Source of the DNA: Azospirillum melinis
GTDB lineage: Bacteria; Pseudomonadota; Alphaproteobacteria; Azospirillales; Azospirillaceae
Length of the DNA: 37,905 nucleotides
Direction of reading: 5' to 3'
NCBI RefSeq assembly: GCF_013340935.1
Contig: NZ_WHOS01000068.1
Location: 1-37,905, forward strand
In this document: piece by piece, positions 15,302 to 23,415 of the stretch
Numbering within the stretch: position 1 is the first letter of the stretch
Layout of the letters: every line of letters begins with the position of its first letter
Notes under the pieces: model-generated
Database searches by the model: none
The model's input: the letters and a program-made list of their open reading frames with translations, nothing else
Told to the model about the DNA's origin: nothing
Translations under genes and position numbers: made by a program

Positions 15302-17185
15302 TCAGCGCCCCCCGGCCACGCTCCAGGCGATGCGCGCCGGATGCTCGCCGAGGTCGAGGGAGCCGATGACGATCTCCCCCCGGCCGGACAGCGGCGCCAC
15401 GTCGCCCATCTTCAGCAGGCGCTGCTCGCCGGCCTGCGGCACCAGACGGGTGCCGTTGCGGCTGAGATCCTCCAGCGTGAAGATGCCGTCGCGCAGCCGG
15501 ACCAGGGCATGGCGGCGCGAGGCGGAGGCGTGGTCCAGCATGATGCCGCAGTCCGCCCCGCGCCCGATCACCAGATCGGCCCCCGCATCGGGCACCGCCA
15601 CCGTCCGGCCCTGGTAGCTGAGCGTCAGGCGCAGCGCCGGCGCCGGCGGGGCCTGCATGTCGACCGTCATGTCCGTCGGCCGGGCATGCGGCACGGCTCC
15701 GGTCCGCATGCCCGTCACCACGCCGATGCCGGTCATCGACACGCGCTGGTCGTCGGGGATGGCGGCGATCTTGGCGATCAGCCCGTCGGCCAGCGCCCGC
15801 GGGATGCCGGCGGCGCGCAGGCGGCGGCCCAGCCCTTCGCGCACCTCCTGGAGCGAGGCGCCAGGAGCGGCCAGCTCCGCCGCGGACTTCACCCGGTTGA
15901 ATTCGTCGGCGACGCGCTGGATGACGGTGCTGATCTTCTTGTGGCCATAAGGGCTGGCGCCGAGGTCGAGCAGATAGCCGAGCCGCCCCGCCGCCGTGTT
16001 GAAGCGGCCGGCCAGCCGCGTCATCGTTTCCTCGAAGGGCAGGTCGGTGCCGCCGGTGGCCCACACGGTCTTGCCGCGGCGGGTCAGCGACTCGGCCATG
16101 GCCGGACCGCCCATATAGCCGTCGAAGGCGATCATGCCGTCGACGATGGATGAGAAGGCGCGGGCGTCGCTGGCCGCCCCGCTGCGGGTCAGCGGCGTCA
16201 GACCGTCCAGCCCGCCGCGGATGCGGTGCAGCAGCGCCTCGCGCGTGCGGGCGAAGCCGAAGCCGGTTCCGTCGGACGCCAGCGCGTTCGACAGCGCCAG
16301 CAGCGGTTCGGTGTGGGGCAGCCGGTCGTCCAGATCGCCGCGCAGCGCCGCCAGCAGCGCCAGCAGGGCGGAGGCGAGATCGGGCGCATAGCCGATCAGG
16401 GCGCGGATCGGCTCCCGCCCGTCGACGATCTCCGCTGAGAACTCGTCCACCAGCCGGGTGTTCTCGCCATCGCCCTCCTGGTGGAGGCGCAGGACGGCGG
16501 TCAGCTTGGCCCCCCACTCCCGGTGCGGCTCCAGCAGGGTGCCGAAGGCGTGGGTGACGATGCGGTCGCGCTCCTCCACCGGACGGTCGACGGCGGCCAG
16601 CAGCAGGCCGGAAATCCCACCGCGCATCAGCGCCTGGTCGAAGGGGGCGAGCGTGTCGGATTTCTGCGCGAACTCCTTTAGCGCCGTGAACAGGCGGGTG
16701 ATCTGGTCGTAGCGCTCATGCGGCTTTACCCCCAGCATCGGCGCCTGGATGGTGGCGAGCCGGCTGACCGCCGGGTTGAACAGCAGAGCCTCACGTTCGA
16801 AGTAGCGCAACGGATAGTAGCGGTGAAGCTGCTCCGACGGAATGACGCCCTGGTCGTCCCAGTAACCGCGCAGCAGCCGCAGCAGGGTCATCCGGCTGTC
16901 GAAGGAGAAAACCTGCAACACGTCGGTGCAAAGGTTGGCCGTCTCGATGGGCGAGATGGTCGTCAGCTTGGTGCCGCCGGAGGAACTTTTCTGGAAGATG
17001 GTTTCTTCCCGCCCGGTGCCGGTGACCTTCACCACGCGCACCACCGGGAACTTCGCAAGGCGCAGCAGGAAATTGGCGCGTTCCGTCGCCGACTTCTCGT
17101 CTTCGAAGACGCCGTCGATGTTGGGCTTGCCGCCCTGTTCGACCACCACCTCGAAGCGCGCTTCGCGCCGCTTGGACATCGCCAT
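15302..17185 (-). CDS. Large protein of unknown function with C-terminal FHA domain
   Basis: A 627-residue soluble protein from ATG 17185, which is preceded by a GGGGGA ribosome site; another ATG follows two codons on. Residues 519-610 form a forkhead-associated domain: LVIGRGADCGIML, the ASASRRHA core and LEDLSRNGTRL, with the Arg, Ser and His/Asn positions needed for phosphothreonine binding intact. The first 60 residues (RFEVVVEQGGKPNIDGVFED) look like a small separate domain. Residues 80-480 are mostly helical, including an RYYPLRYFEREALLFNP segment, and were not recognised. No kinase, phosphatase or secretion-system gene adjoins it. It probably reads phosphorylated partners. Confidence 0.8.
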   Translation of the reverse strand: MAMSKRREARFEVVVEQGGKPNIDGVFEDEKSATERANFLLRLAKFPVVRVVKVTGTGREETIFQKSSSGGTKLTTISPIETANLCTDVLQVFSFDSRMTLLRLLRGYWDDQGVIPSEQLHRYYPLRYFEREALLFNPAVSRLATIQAPMLGVKPHERYDQITRLFTALKEFAQKSDTLAPFDQALMRGGISGLLLAAVDRPVEERDRIVTHAFGTLLEPHREWGAKLTAVLRLHQEGDGENTRLVDEFSAEIVDGREPIRALIGYAPDLASALLALLAALRGDLDDRLPHTEPLLALSNALASDGTGFGFARTREALLHRIRGGLDGLTPLTRSGAASDARAFSSIVDGMIAFDGYMGGPAMAESLTRRGKTVWATGGTDLPFEETMTRLAGRFNTAAGRLGYLLDLGASPYGHKKISTVIQRVADEFNRVKSAAELAAPGASLQEVREGLGRRLRAAGIPRALADGLIAKIAAIPDDQRVSMTGIGVVTGMRTGAVPHARPTDMTVDMQAPPAPALRLTLSYQGRTVAVPDAGADLVIGRGADCGIMLDHASASRRHALVRLRDGIFTLEDLSRNGTRLVPQAGEQRLLKMGDVAPLSGRGEIVIGSLDLGEHPARIAWSVAGGR

Positions 17186-17405
17186 ACCGTCCCCCTTTGG
17201 CCTGCCGTCCCGGCCTGCCCGTGTCGGACCGCTCTTTTCCGACTGCCGCCCGGCTACGTCCCCGTTCGCGATTCCCGGCGATTTTTTCCCAAAATACTTT
17301 ATGAAAGCTTCCATCAGAAGCGGAAAGACCCGAACCGTGACCGCAATCCGTCACTCCGGTAGCCGACCCGATAACCGGCCAGATCGCCGGCCCGATCCCC
17401 GCCTG

Positions 17406-18833
17406 ATGTTGGGCCGCCGGCCTTTCCTTGGCCTGCTGGGATCGCTGGGCCTGCCGGCGGCGCTGGGCCCGCTGCCGGTTTTGGCGTCCACCACCAATGG
17501 TTTAGAAAGTTCTGCAGTCGGTTATCTCCTGTTCGAGCCGGACAGCGGCACCGTGCTCGAGTCGCGGGCAGCGGACACCCCCTTCATCCCGGCGTCGGTG
17601 GCGAAGCTGCCGACGGTGGCGGCGGCGCTGGCCCTGCTGGGGCCGGACCATCGCTTCACCACGCGGCTGCTGGCGACGGGACCGCTGACGGGCGGGGTGC
17701 TGCGCGGCGATCTGATCCTGCAAGGCGGCGGCGACCCGGCGCTGGCGACGGAGGGGCTGGTGCAACTGCTGGGCGGGCTGGCCGCCGCCGGGCTGCGCCG
17801 GGTGGAGGGACGGTTCCTGTACGACACGGCATTGCTGCCCGATCTGGCGGAGATCGATGCCGGGCAACCCTGGGCGGCACCCTACAACACCGGGGTCGGG
17901 GCGCTGTCGCTGAACTACAACCGCGCCCTGCTGAACTGGCGGCGCGGCGGCGCCGGGCCGGAGGTGCTGACGGTCGCCGATGCCGGGCGCCTGCCGCTGG
18001 ACAGCGTTGCCGTGCGGCCAATGGCCGGGACCAGGGGGTTTCCGCTGCTGCCGGACGGCGCCGACCGCTGGCTGATGGCGCCGCCCGCCGCCGGGGAGGC
18101 GGGGGGTGCCTGGGTGCCGGTGGCGCGGCCGGGGCTGGCCGCCGCCACACTGTTCCGCCGGCTGGCCGGCGATGCCGGCATCGGCCTGCCGCTGCCCGGG
18201 GTCGGCCGGGCGCCGTCCGGGGCACCGGTGCTGGCGGCGCTGGACAGCCTGCCGCTGAACGAGCTGGCGCGCGGGCTGCTGCGCCATTCCAACAATCTGT
18301 CGGCGGAGGTAATCGGGCTGGCGGCCTCGAAGCGGCTGGACCCGGCGGCCGCGACGCTGGACCGTTCGGCGGCACTGTTGCAGGGCTGGCTGACGCGGCA
18401 GCCGATGGAGAAGGGCGGGCAGGCGGCCGGGCAGGTGGCGGCTGGCTGGCGCGGGCTGCGGCTCGCCAACCATTCGGGGCTCGGCACCGGGTCGCGCACC
18501 ACGCCGCGGCAGATGGCGGCGCTGCTGCGGGCCGGCGGGCCCGCTTTGTGGGAGCTTCTGCCCGGGGAGGAGGACGGCAAGGCGCTGCCGTCGGGCGTCC
18601 ATGCCAAGACGGGCACGCTGGCCTATGTGAAGGGGCTGGCGGGGCTGCTGACGGTAGCCAGCGGCCGGCGGCTGGGCTTCGTCCTGTTCATCGCCGACCC
18701 GGCACGCCGGGCGGCGCTGGACGCCGCACTCGACCGCCGGGTGACCGCCATTCCGGCGGAGGCGCGCGGCTGGGCCGCCGCCGCCCGCAAGGTGCAGGAC
18801 GAGATGCTGGGGCGCTGGGTTCTCTCCTATTGA
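17406..18833 (+). CDS. dacB: D-alanyl-D-alanine carboxypeptidase/endopeptidase, PBP4 (DacB, peptidase S13)
   Basis: A 475-residue penicillin-binding protein. The N-terminus (GRRPFLGLLGSLGLPAALG) is a signal peptide with a twin-arginine-like RRPFL motif. The S13 catalytic set is complete: SVAK (Ser64, Lys67), SNN within RHSNNLSAE, and KTG within HAKTGTL. The QGGGDPALATEG segment is also typical of PBP4. It trims or cleaves peptidoglycan peptides in the periplasm. The ATG at 17406 gives a normal signal peptide; an ATG at 17301 would add 35 basic residues and is less likely. The gene diverges from the FHA gene. Confidence 0.88.
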   Translation: MLGRRPFLGLLGSLGLPAALGPLPVLASTTNGLESSAVGYLLFEPDSGTVLESRAADTPFIPASVAKLPTVAAALALLGPDHRFTTRLLATGPLTGGVLRGDLILQGGGDPALATEGLVQLLGGLAAAGLRRVEGRFLYDTALLPDLAEIDAGQPWAAPYNTGVGALSLNYNRALLNWRRGGAGPEVLTVADAGRLPLDSVAVRPMAGTRGFPLLPDGADRWLMAPPAAGEAGGAWVPVARPGLAAATLFRRLAGDAGIGLPLPGVGRAPSGAPVLAALDSLPLNELARGLLRHSNNLSAEVIGLAASKRLDPAAATLDRSAALLQGWLTRQPMEKGGQAAGQVAAGWRGLRLANHSGLGTGSRTTPRQMAALLRAGGPALWELLPGEEDGKALPSGVHAKTGTLAYVKGLAGLLTVASGRRLGFVLFIADPARRAALDAALDRRVTAIPAEARGWAAAARKVQDEMLGRWVLSY

Positions 18834-18994
18834 CTGAGATAGGTCATAGGACAGAGGATAGCCAAACCGGTAAAATGCAGATCAAAGTCGATTCGATGCG
18901 GAGTCGATTTGAGAAAAGCAGCGCCTGCGTCGATTGATCGCGGGCTCATCCGGACCATATGCGTCGGCAACCAGCAGCGAGAGCCCCGGCCCCG

Positions 18995-19645
18995 ATGATG
19001 ACAGACCGTTCCGCCACCTCACCCGCGCGCAACGTCCTGCGCCGCCGGCTGGAACGTCAGGATGTGGCCGCCAACCGCTATCACGACCGCCGGCTGGGGG
19101 CGGAGGTGGTCAACATCGTCGTCGGCGGCTGCGTCGTCACCGACGACCCGAACGTCGTCATCACCACCACGCTGGGCTCCTGCGTCGCCGCCTGCCTGTA
19201 CGATCCGGTGGCGGAGATCGGCGGCATGAACCATTTCCTGCTGCCCGACGCCGGAAGCGACACGCTGTCGCTGTCGTCGCGCTATGGCGCCACGGCGATG
19301 GAGCATCTGATCAACCGGCTGCTGGCCGTCACCGGCCGGCGCGACCGGCTGCGCGCCAAGCTGTTCGGCGGCGCCAACGTCAACCTGAACACCCTGCGCA
19401 CCGCCAACATCGGCCAGCGCAACGTCGATTTCGTCATGGAGTATCTGGCGACGGAGGGCATCCCCACCGTCAGCTGGGACGTCGGCGGCGCCACCCCGCG
19501 CGCCGTGCGCTTCTTCCCCACCACGGGCCGCAGCCAGCGCCGGCTGATCGGCGGCGAGACGCTGCACGAGATCGCCCGCAACGAGTCGTCCTATATGGAG
19601 CATCTGGGCCGGACGCGGATCGAAGGCGACGTCGAGCTGTTCTGA
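18995..19645 (+). CDS. cheD: Chemoreceptor glutamine deamidase CheD
   Basis: A 216-residue cytoplasmic enzyme that deamidates glutamines in chemoreceptors and can respond to CheC/CheY. The catalytic Cys is in TTLGSCVAACLYD (C63) and the His in GGMNHFLLP (H80); KLFGGANV and the NIGQRN segment complete the family pattern. Two adjacent ATGs (18995, 18998) and an upstream one (18959) all lack a strong RBS, so the start is uncertain. No other cytoplasmic che gene is present, making this an orphan cheD, though two chemoreceptors lie in the same window. Upstream, GTCGATT occurs three times (18887, 18903, 18929). Confidence 0.93.
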   Translation: MMTDRSATSPARNVLRRRLERQDVAANRYHDRRLGAEVVNIVVGGCVVTDDPNVVITTTLGSCVAACLYDPVAEIGGMNHFLLPDAGSDTLSLSSRYGATAMEHLINRLLAVTGRRDRLRAKLFGGANVNLNTLRTANIGQRNVDFVMEYLATEGIPTVSWDVGGATPRAVRFFPTTGRSQRRLIGGETLHEIARNESSYMEHLGRTRIEGDVELF

Positions 19646-19713
19646 TAGGCTCGACCGGGGGCGCGCCCGCTCGCCGCGCGCTCCCACCCCGCCGTTCTTC
19701 CGCGGAGCCCTTC

Positions 19714-20685
19714 ATGGCCGACACGCTGTTCCGGATCGCCACCTTCAACCTGGAAAACCTGGACGACGATGCCGACGAGCCGCCCTTCGAGGCGCGGATC
19801 GCCACGCTGCGCCCGCAGCTGGAACGGCTGGAGGCCGACATCCTCTGCCTTCAGGAGGTCGACGCCCAGCATCCGGTGAAGAGCGAGCCGCGCATCCTGC
19901 GTGCGCTGACCCGGCTGCTGGAGGACACGCGCTATGCCGGCTATCACGTCACCGCGGGCGACGCCGCGTCGCCGGCCGACCGCCACAACCCGGTGATCGT
20001 CAGCCGCTGGCCGATCCGGGCGGCACGGCTGCTGCGCCACCATCTGGTGCCGCCGGCCCGCGTGCGGCTCGCCACCGCCGATCCGGCGGCGGAGGGGGAG
20101 ACGGAGGTCGGCTGGGACCGGCCGGTCCTCCATGCCGAAATCGAGATGCCGGACGGCCGCATCCTGCATGTGTTCGACCTGCATCTGCGGGCGCCCATCG
20201 CCGCGCCGGTGCCGGGGCAGAAGGCCGGCGCCCAGATCTGGAAGACGGCGGCCGGCTGGGCGGAGGGCTTCTATCTCGCCTCGATCAAGCGGGCGGGGCA
20301 GGCGCTGGAGACGCGGATGGCGGTGGACCGGCTGTTCGACGCCGATCCCGACGCGCTGATCCTGGTGGCCGGCGACTGCAACGCCGACCTGGAGCAGACC
20401 GCCGTCCGCATCATCCGCGCCGGGCCCGACTTCACCGGCAACGCCGAGCTGGCCAACCGCGTGCTGGAGCCGCTGGAGCAGGCGATCCCGGAGGAGCGGC
20501 GCTACACCGTGCTGCATGGCGGCACACCGGTGCTGCTCGACCATCTGCTGGCCTCGCCGCGGCTGACCGAGCGGATGCGCGACGTGGCGATCCACAACGA
20601 GGATCTCACCGACGAGGTCGAGCACGCCGACGAGCCGTCGCCGGTCAGCTACCATGCGCCGGTGGTGGCGGGTTTCAGCCTATAG
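19714..20685 (+). CDS. Endonuclease/exonuclease/phosphatase-fold protein
   Basis: A 323-residue protein of the DNase I-like EEP superfamily. Metal-site motifs are visible in order: ATFNLENL (8-15), LCLQEVD with the catalytic Glu, DRHNPVIVSRWPI, HVFDLHLRAP, AGDCNADLE (the usual GDFN position) and LDHLLAS. The last motif, normally SDHxPV, reads SYHAPV, so the Asp that assists the catalytic His is replaced by Tyr. There is no signal peptide, suggesting a cytoplasmic enzyme. The substrate (nucleic acid, phospholipid or other phosphodiester) is not predictable. The start has GGAG six bases upstream; cheD ends 68 bp before. Confidence 0.85.
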   Translation: MADTLFRIATFNLENLDDDADEPPFEARIATLRPQLERLEADILCLQEVDAQHPVKSEPRILRALTRLLEDTRYAGYHVTAGDAASPADRHNPVIVSRWPIRAARLLRHHLVPPARVRLATADPAAEGETEVGWDRPVLHAEIEMPDGRILHVFDLHLRAPIAAPVPGQKAGAQIWKTAAGWAEGFYLASIKRAGQALETRMAVDRLFDADPDALILVAGDCNADLEQTAVRIIRAGPDFTGNAELANRVLEPLEQAIPEERRYTVLHGGTPVLLDHLLASPRLTERMRDVAIHNEDLTDEVEHADEPSPVSYHAPVVAGFSL

Positions 20686-20712
20686 AGCGCACACTGCTAG
20701 AGCACACGGGGC

Positions 20713-21492
20713 TCACGCGGTGGGGATGGTGCCGCCGTCGATGACATATTCCGTGCCGGTGATCGTTCCGGCACGGTCGGAAGCGAGGAAAGCAATCAGG
20801 TTCGCGACGTCCTCCGGCTTGGATGGCCGGCCGATCGGAATGCCGCCGAGTGAGTCCATGATGATCCGCTTGCCACCTTCGTAATCGGTGCCGGCCTCCT
20901 GCGCGAGCCGCTCGGCCAGCCGCACCGCCGCCTCCGTCTCGATCCAGCCGGGGGACACGCGCACCACGCGCACGCCCTTGGGCGAGACCTCCTTGGAGAG
21001 ACTCTTGCTGTAGGTCGAGAGCGCGGCCTTCGCGGCGGCGTAGGCCGTCGTCGCGTCCGGAAGCGGCAGCTGGCGCTGTATGGATGTCACGTGGATGACC
21101 ACGCCGCGGCCCTGTGCCACCATCGCCGGCACGAGTTCGCGGTCGATCCTGACGGCGGGCATCAGGTTGAGATCGAGTTCCCTGGTCCATTCCGCGTCGC
21201 CCAACGCCGCGTAGCCGCCGGCCGGGGCGGATGAGCCGCCCAGCATGTGGACGATGACGTCGACTCCGCCCAGTCGCTCGCGCACCGCAGCGGCGAGCGT
21301 GGCGCACCCCTCCGCAGTGGTGAGGTCGGCGCCGACGAACATCTCCCCGCCCAGCGTGTCGGGCCGGGAACGGGCGGCGGTCAGCACCCGGGCGCCGAGC
21401 TCGCGGAATAGGGCAACGGTGGCCGCGCCGGCTCCGCGCGTGCCGGAGGTGACGAGCGCCCGCTTGCCTTCAAGGCTGACGAACCCGGTCAT
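20713..21492 (-). CDS. Short-chain dehydrogenase/reductase (SDR)
   Basis: A 259-residue classical SDR oxidoreductase using NAD(P)H. The cofactor motif is TSGTRGAG (15-22; the first Gly of TGxxxGxG is Ser), followed by the catalytic Ser in VTSIQ (S137) and YAAAK (Y151, K155). The C-terminus IDGGTIPTA is family-typical. The substrate is unknown. Its start overlaps the SnoaL-like gene stop by four bases, so the two are co-transcribed, and a LysR gene diverges from the pair. This trio is a common mobile metabolic or detoxification cassette in Proteobacteria (from memory). Confidence 0.9.
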   Translation of the reverse strand: MTGFVSLEGKRALVTSGTRGAGAATVALFRELGARVLTAARSRPDTLGGEMFVGADLTTAEGCATLAAAVRERLGGVDVIVHMLGGSSAPAGGYAALGDAEWTRELDLNLMPAVRIDRELVPAMVAQGRGVVIHVTSIQRQLPLPDATTAYAAAKAALSTYSKSLSKEVSPKGVRVVRVSPGWIETEAAVRLAERLAQEAGTDYEGGKRIIMDSLGGIPIGRPSKPEDVANLIAFLASDRAGTITGTEYVIDGGTIPTA

Positions 21493-21812
21493 GGGGCGAT
21501 CTCCAGTCCGGCAATCCGGCCGTTCTCGATCCGGAACGCGAAGACCAGCGTGGCAGGACTGCCGGGGAACTGGCCGGAAACCCTTGCAATGACTTTTGCA
21601 ACACCGTCCGTCTCGGACATTTCGAGCGGTTCGATCACATGGGCGTACTTGGCCTTCGCGGCGCGCCACCACGCATCGATGGCTTCGTGGCCGGCATGGG
21701 ACCCCCCTTCGTCCCTGACGACGGCGTCGGGCGCGAAGGCGGCGATCAGGGCCGCGCCGTCGCACCTCCGGTCAGCATCGATGTAGGCCAGGATCGGTGG
21801 GGGAAGAGTCAT
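21489..21812 (-). CDS. SnoaL-like/NTF2-fold small protein
   Basis: A 107-residue protein with the cone-shaped NTF2/SnoaL fold signature: ILAYIDADRRCDGAALIAAFAPDAVVRDEG near the N-terminus, then GHEAIDAWWRAAKAKYAH, and a beta-rich C-terminal half (FPGSPATLVFAFRIENGRIAGLEI). Such proteins act as small-molecule isomerases, hydrolases or ligand-binding partners. It is the first gene of a two-gene unit with the SDR (ATGA overlap) and is probably in the same small-molecule pathway. The ATG at 21812 lies 107 bp from the divergent LysR start. Confidence 0.82.
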   Translation of the reverse strand: MTLPPPILAYIDADRRCDGAALIAAFAPDAVVRDEGGSHAGHEAIDAWWRAAKAKYAHVIEPLEMSETDGVAKVIARVSGQFPGSPATLVFAFRIENGRIAGLEIAP

Positions 21813-21919
21813 CGTGCTGTCTCCTGATCGGGGTGTCTTCGGTCCTTTCCAAGATGAGCGTGGACATCGGTTTCGATAATCGGGATAAAACGGGATGTGG
21901 AATTTCGCTTTGCGGGACA
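21813..21919. promoter_or_regulatory. Divergent promoter region, SnoaL/SDR and LysR genes
   Basis: The 107-bp gap between the divergent genes is AT-richer than its surroundings and holds a short dyad CGATAATCG (21874-21882) inside GGTTTCGATAATCGGGAT. LysR regulators usually bind T-N11-A sites in such shared promoters; this segment fits loosely. The assignment rests on gene layout more than on the motif. Confidence 0.3.
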
Positions 21920-22831
21920 ATGACGCGGGCTGAACTGAACGATCTCGACGCCGTTTTCGCCATTGCGCGCAGGGGGTCGTTCCGTGCCGCGGCACTCGAT
22001 CTCGGCATGTCCACGACCGCGCTCAGCAACGCCGTCAGGAAGCTCGAGGCGGAACTCGGCGTCCGTCTGTTCAACCGGACGACGCGGAGCGTGTCGCTCA
22101 CCGATGCCGGCCGGCTGTTCGTCGAGCAGGTCGGTCCGGCCTTGCAGGACGTCCACGGCGCTTTGGAAGCCGTGCGGTCGCAGCAGACGACGCCGTCGGG
22201 CACGCTTCGCATCAATGCGTTCGCCATGGCGGCCCGCGAAATCCTCTCGCCGCTCGTGCTGGAGTTCCTCCGCCGACATCCACAGGTGCATGTCGATCTC
22301 GTCACCGAGGGGCGGCTGGTGGACATCGTCGCCGAAGGGTTCGATCTCGGCGTGCGGGTGGCCGACCTCGTGCCCAGCGACATGATCGCGGTTTCCCTGG
22401 GCCGCCCGCAGCGATTTGCCGTCGTCGGTTCGCCGGCATATTTCGGGAAGCGTGAGAAACCCCGCGTCCCGCCTGACCTGTTCAACCACCCCTGCATCCG
22501 TGTCCGCCTGCCGAATGGGGCCCTTTATCGCTGGCAATTCGAGAGGGACGGGCAGGCGACGCAGATCGACGTGCGCGGACCTATCACCCTGGACGAGGCC
22601 AGTCTCGCACGGGCCGCCGTCCTGGAAGGCATCGGCCTCGGCTTCTTCATGGAGCAGGACGTGCGCACCGACATCGAGGCGGGCCGTCTCGTCCGCGTGC
22701 TCGATGACTGGACCCCGGTCCGTGCCGGGCTCTGTCTCTACTATCCCGGACGGCGCAACCCTTCGGCCGCCCTCAGGGCTTTCATCGGCCTCGCCCGTGA
22801 ACTCGGCGCGAAGCCGGGTGTTTCGCCTTGA
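21920..22831 (+). CDS. LysR-family transcriptional regulator
   Basis: A 303-residue LysR regulator. The N-terminal winged HTH spans residues 1-62 (LDAVFAIARRGSFRAAALDLGMS, then TTALSNAVRKLEAELGVRLFNRTTRSV). The effector domain follows, with GTLRINAFAMAAREILSPLV and the LGVRVADLVPSDMIAV segment typical of the AaeR/DmlR-like group. The ATG at 21920 is chosen; the frame is open upstream to 21797 but would overlap the divergent gene. It likely controls the SnoaL-SDR pair and itself in response to the pathway substrate, which is unknown. Confidence 0.92.
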   Translation: MTRAELNDLDAVFAIARRGSFRAAALDLGMSTTALSNAVRKLEAELGVRLFNRTTRSVSLTDAGRLFVEQVGPALQDVHGALEAVRSQQTTPSGTLRINAFAMAAREILSPLVLEFLRRHPQVHVDLVTEGRLVDIVAEGFDLGVRVADLVPSDMIAVSLGRPQRFAVVGSPAYFGKREKPRVPPDLFNHPCIRVRLPNGALYRWQFERDGQATQIDVRGPITLDEASLARAAVLEGIGLGFFMEQDVRTDIEAGRLVRVLDDWTPVRAGLCLYYPGRRNPSAALRAFIGLARELGAKPGVSP

Positions 22832-22979
22832 ACCCATCGCCGCGTTCGGCCACTTGGCGGGACATGGCGCTGGATTCAGGAGCGCAACTGGTGGAAAACA
22901 GCGTCTTCGGGAATTTTGCGGCGCTGCGCTCCGGTTGAGAGGGCCGGCGCCATTCAGCAGGTGCCATTTGGGAGACAGC

Positions 22980-23342
22980 ATGTTCACTGCCGCCAGCTTC
23001 CGCGTCGGCGACCGCGTGACCATCCGCAGCGGCCAGTCCATTCCGCAATCCATCGCCACGGTGGAGCGTTACACCGAAGGGGGGCGCTGCATGGTGCTGT
23101 CCGACGGCAGCGAGTGGCGTGCCGACGGCCGCCGCCAGTGGAGCTTCCGTGGCAGCTATTACAAGGGTCCGGTGGTCGAGCCGTTCGAGCAGGGCGACGA
23201 CGAGTTCGTTGCGCGCCGCCGCGTCGTCGGCGCGCTGCGCAAGTTCGGCGACAGCCTGACGATGGACTCGGCCCTGAGCACCGAGGCCTTGCAGCGGATC
23301 CTGGATGCGGTGGACAAGGAAAAGGCGGCGGTGAAGAAGTAG
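22980..23342 (+). CDS. Conserved-looking small protein of unknown function
   Basis: A 120-residue protein starting at ATG 22980 with GGGAGAC upstream. The N-terminal half (FRVGDRVTIRSG, then IATVERYTEGGRCMVLSDGSEWRADGRRQW) looks like a small beta-barrel of KOW/SH3 type. The C-terminal half is helical and charged (RRRVVGALRKFGDSL, ALQRILDAVDKEKAAVKK). It has no signal peptide or membrane segment. A good intrinsic terminator follows 21 bp after the stop, supporting a real, single-gene transcript. No family was recognised. Confidence 0.72.
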   Translation: MFTAASFRVGDRVTIRSGQSIPQSIATVERYTEGGRCMVLSDGSEWRADGRRQWSFRGSYYKGPVVEPFEQGDDEFVARRRVVGALRKFGDSLTMDSALSTEALQRILDAVDKEKAAVKK

Positions 23343-23363
23343 AGGCTTCACTTATCGAACGAC

Positions 23364-23401
23364 AAAAAGCCGGCGGCCCCTTGCGGGACCGCCGGCTTTT
23401 T
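23364..23401. terminator. Bidirectional intrinsic terminator between the small gene and ahpF
   Basis: AAAAAGCCGGCGG (23364-23376) pairs perfectly with CCGCCGGCTTTTT (23389-23401) around a 12-base loop. A T-run follows on both strands, so it can end the plus-strand small gene and the minus-strand ahpF transcript. Confidence 0.9.
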
Positions 23402-23415
23402 TCATCCCGGACCGG

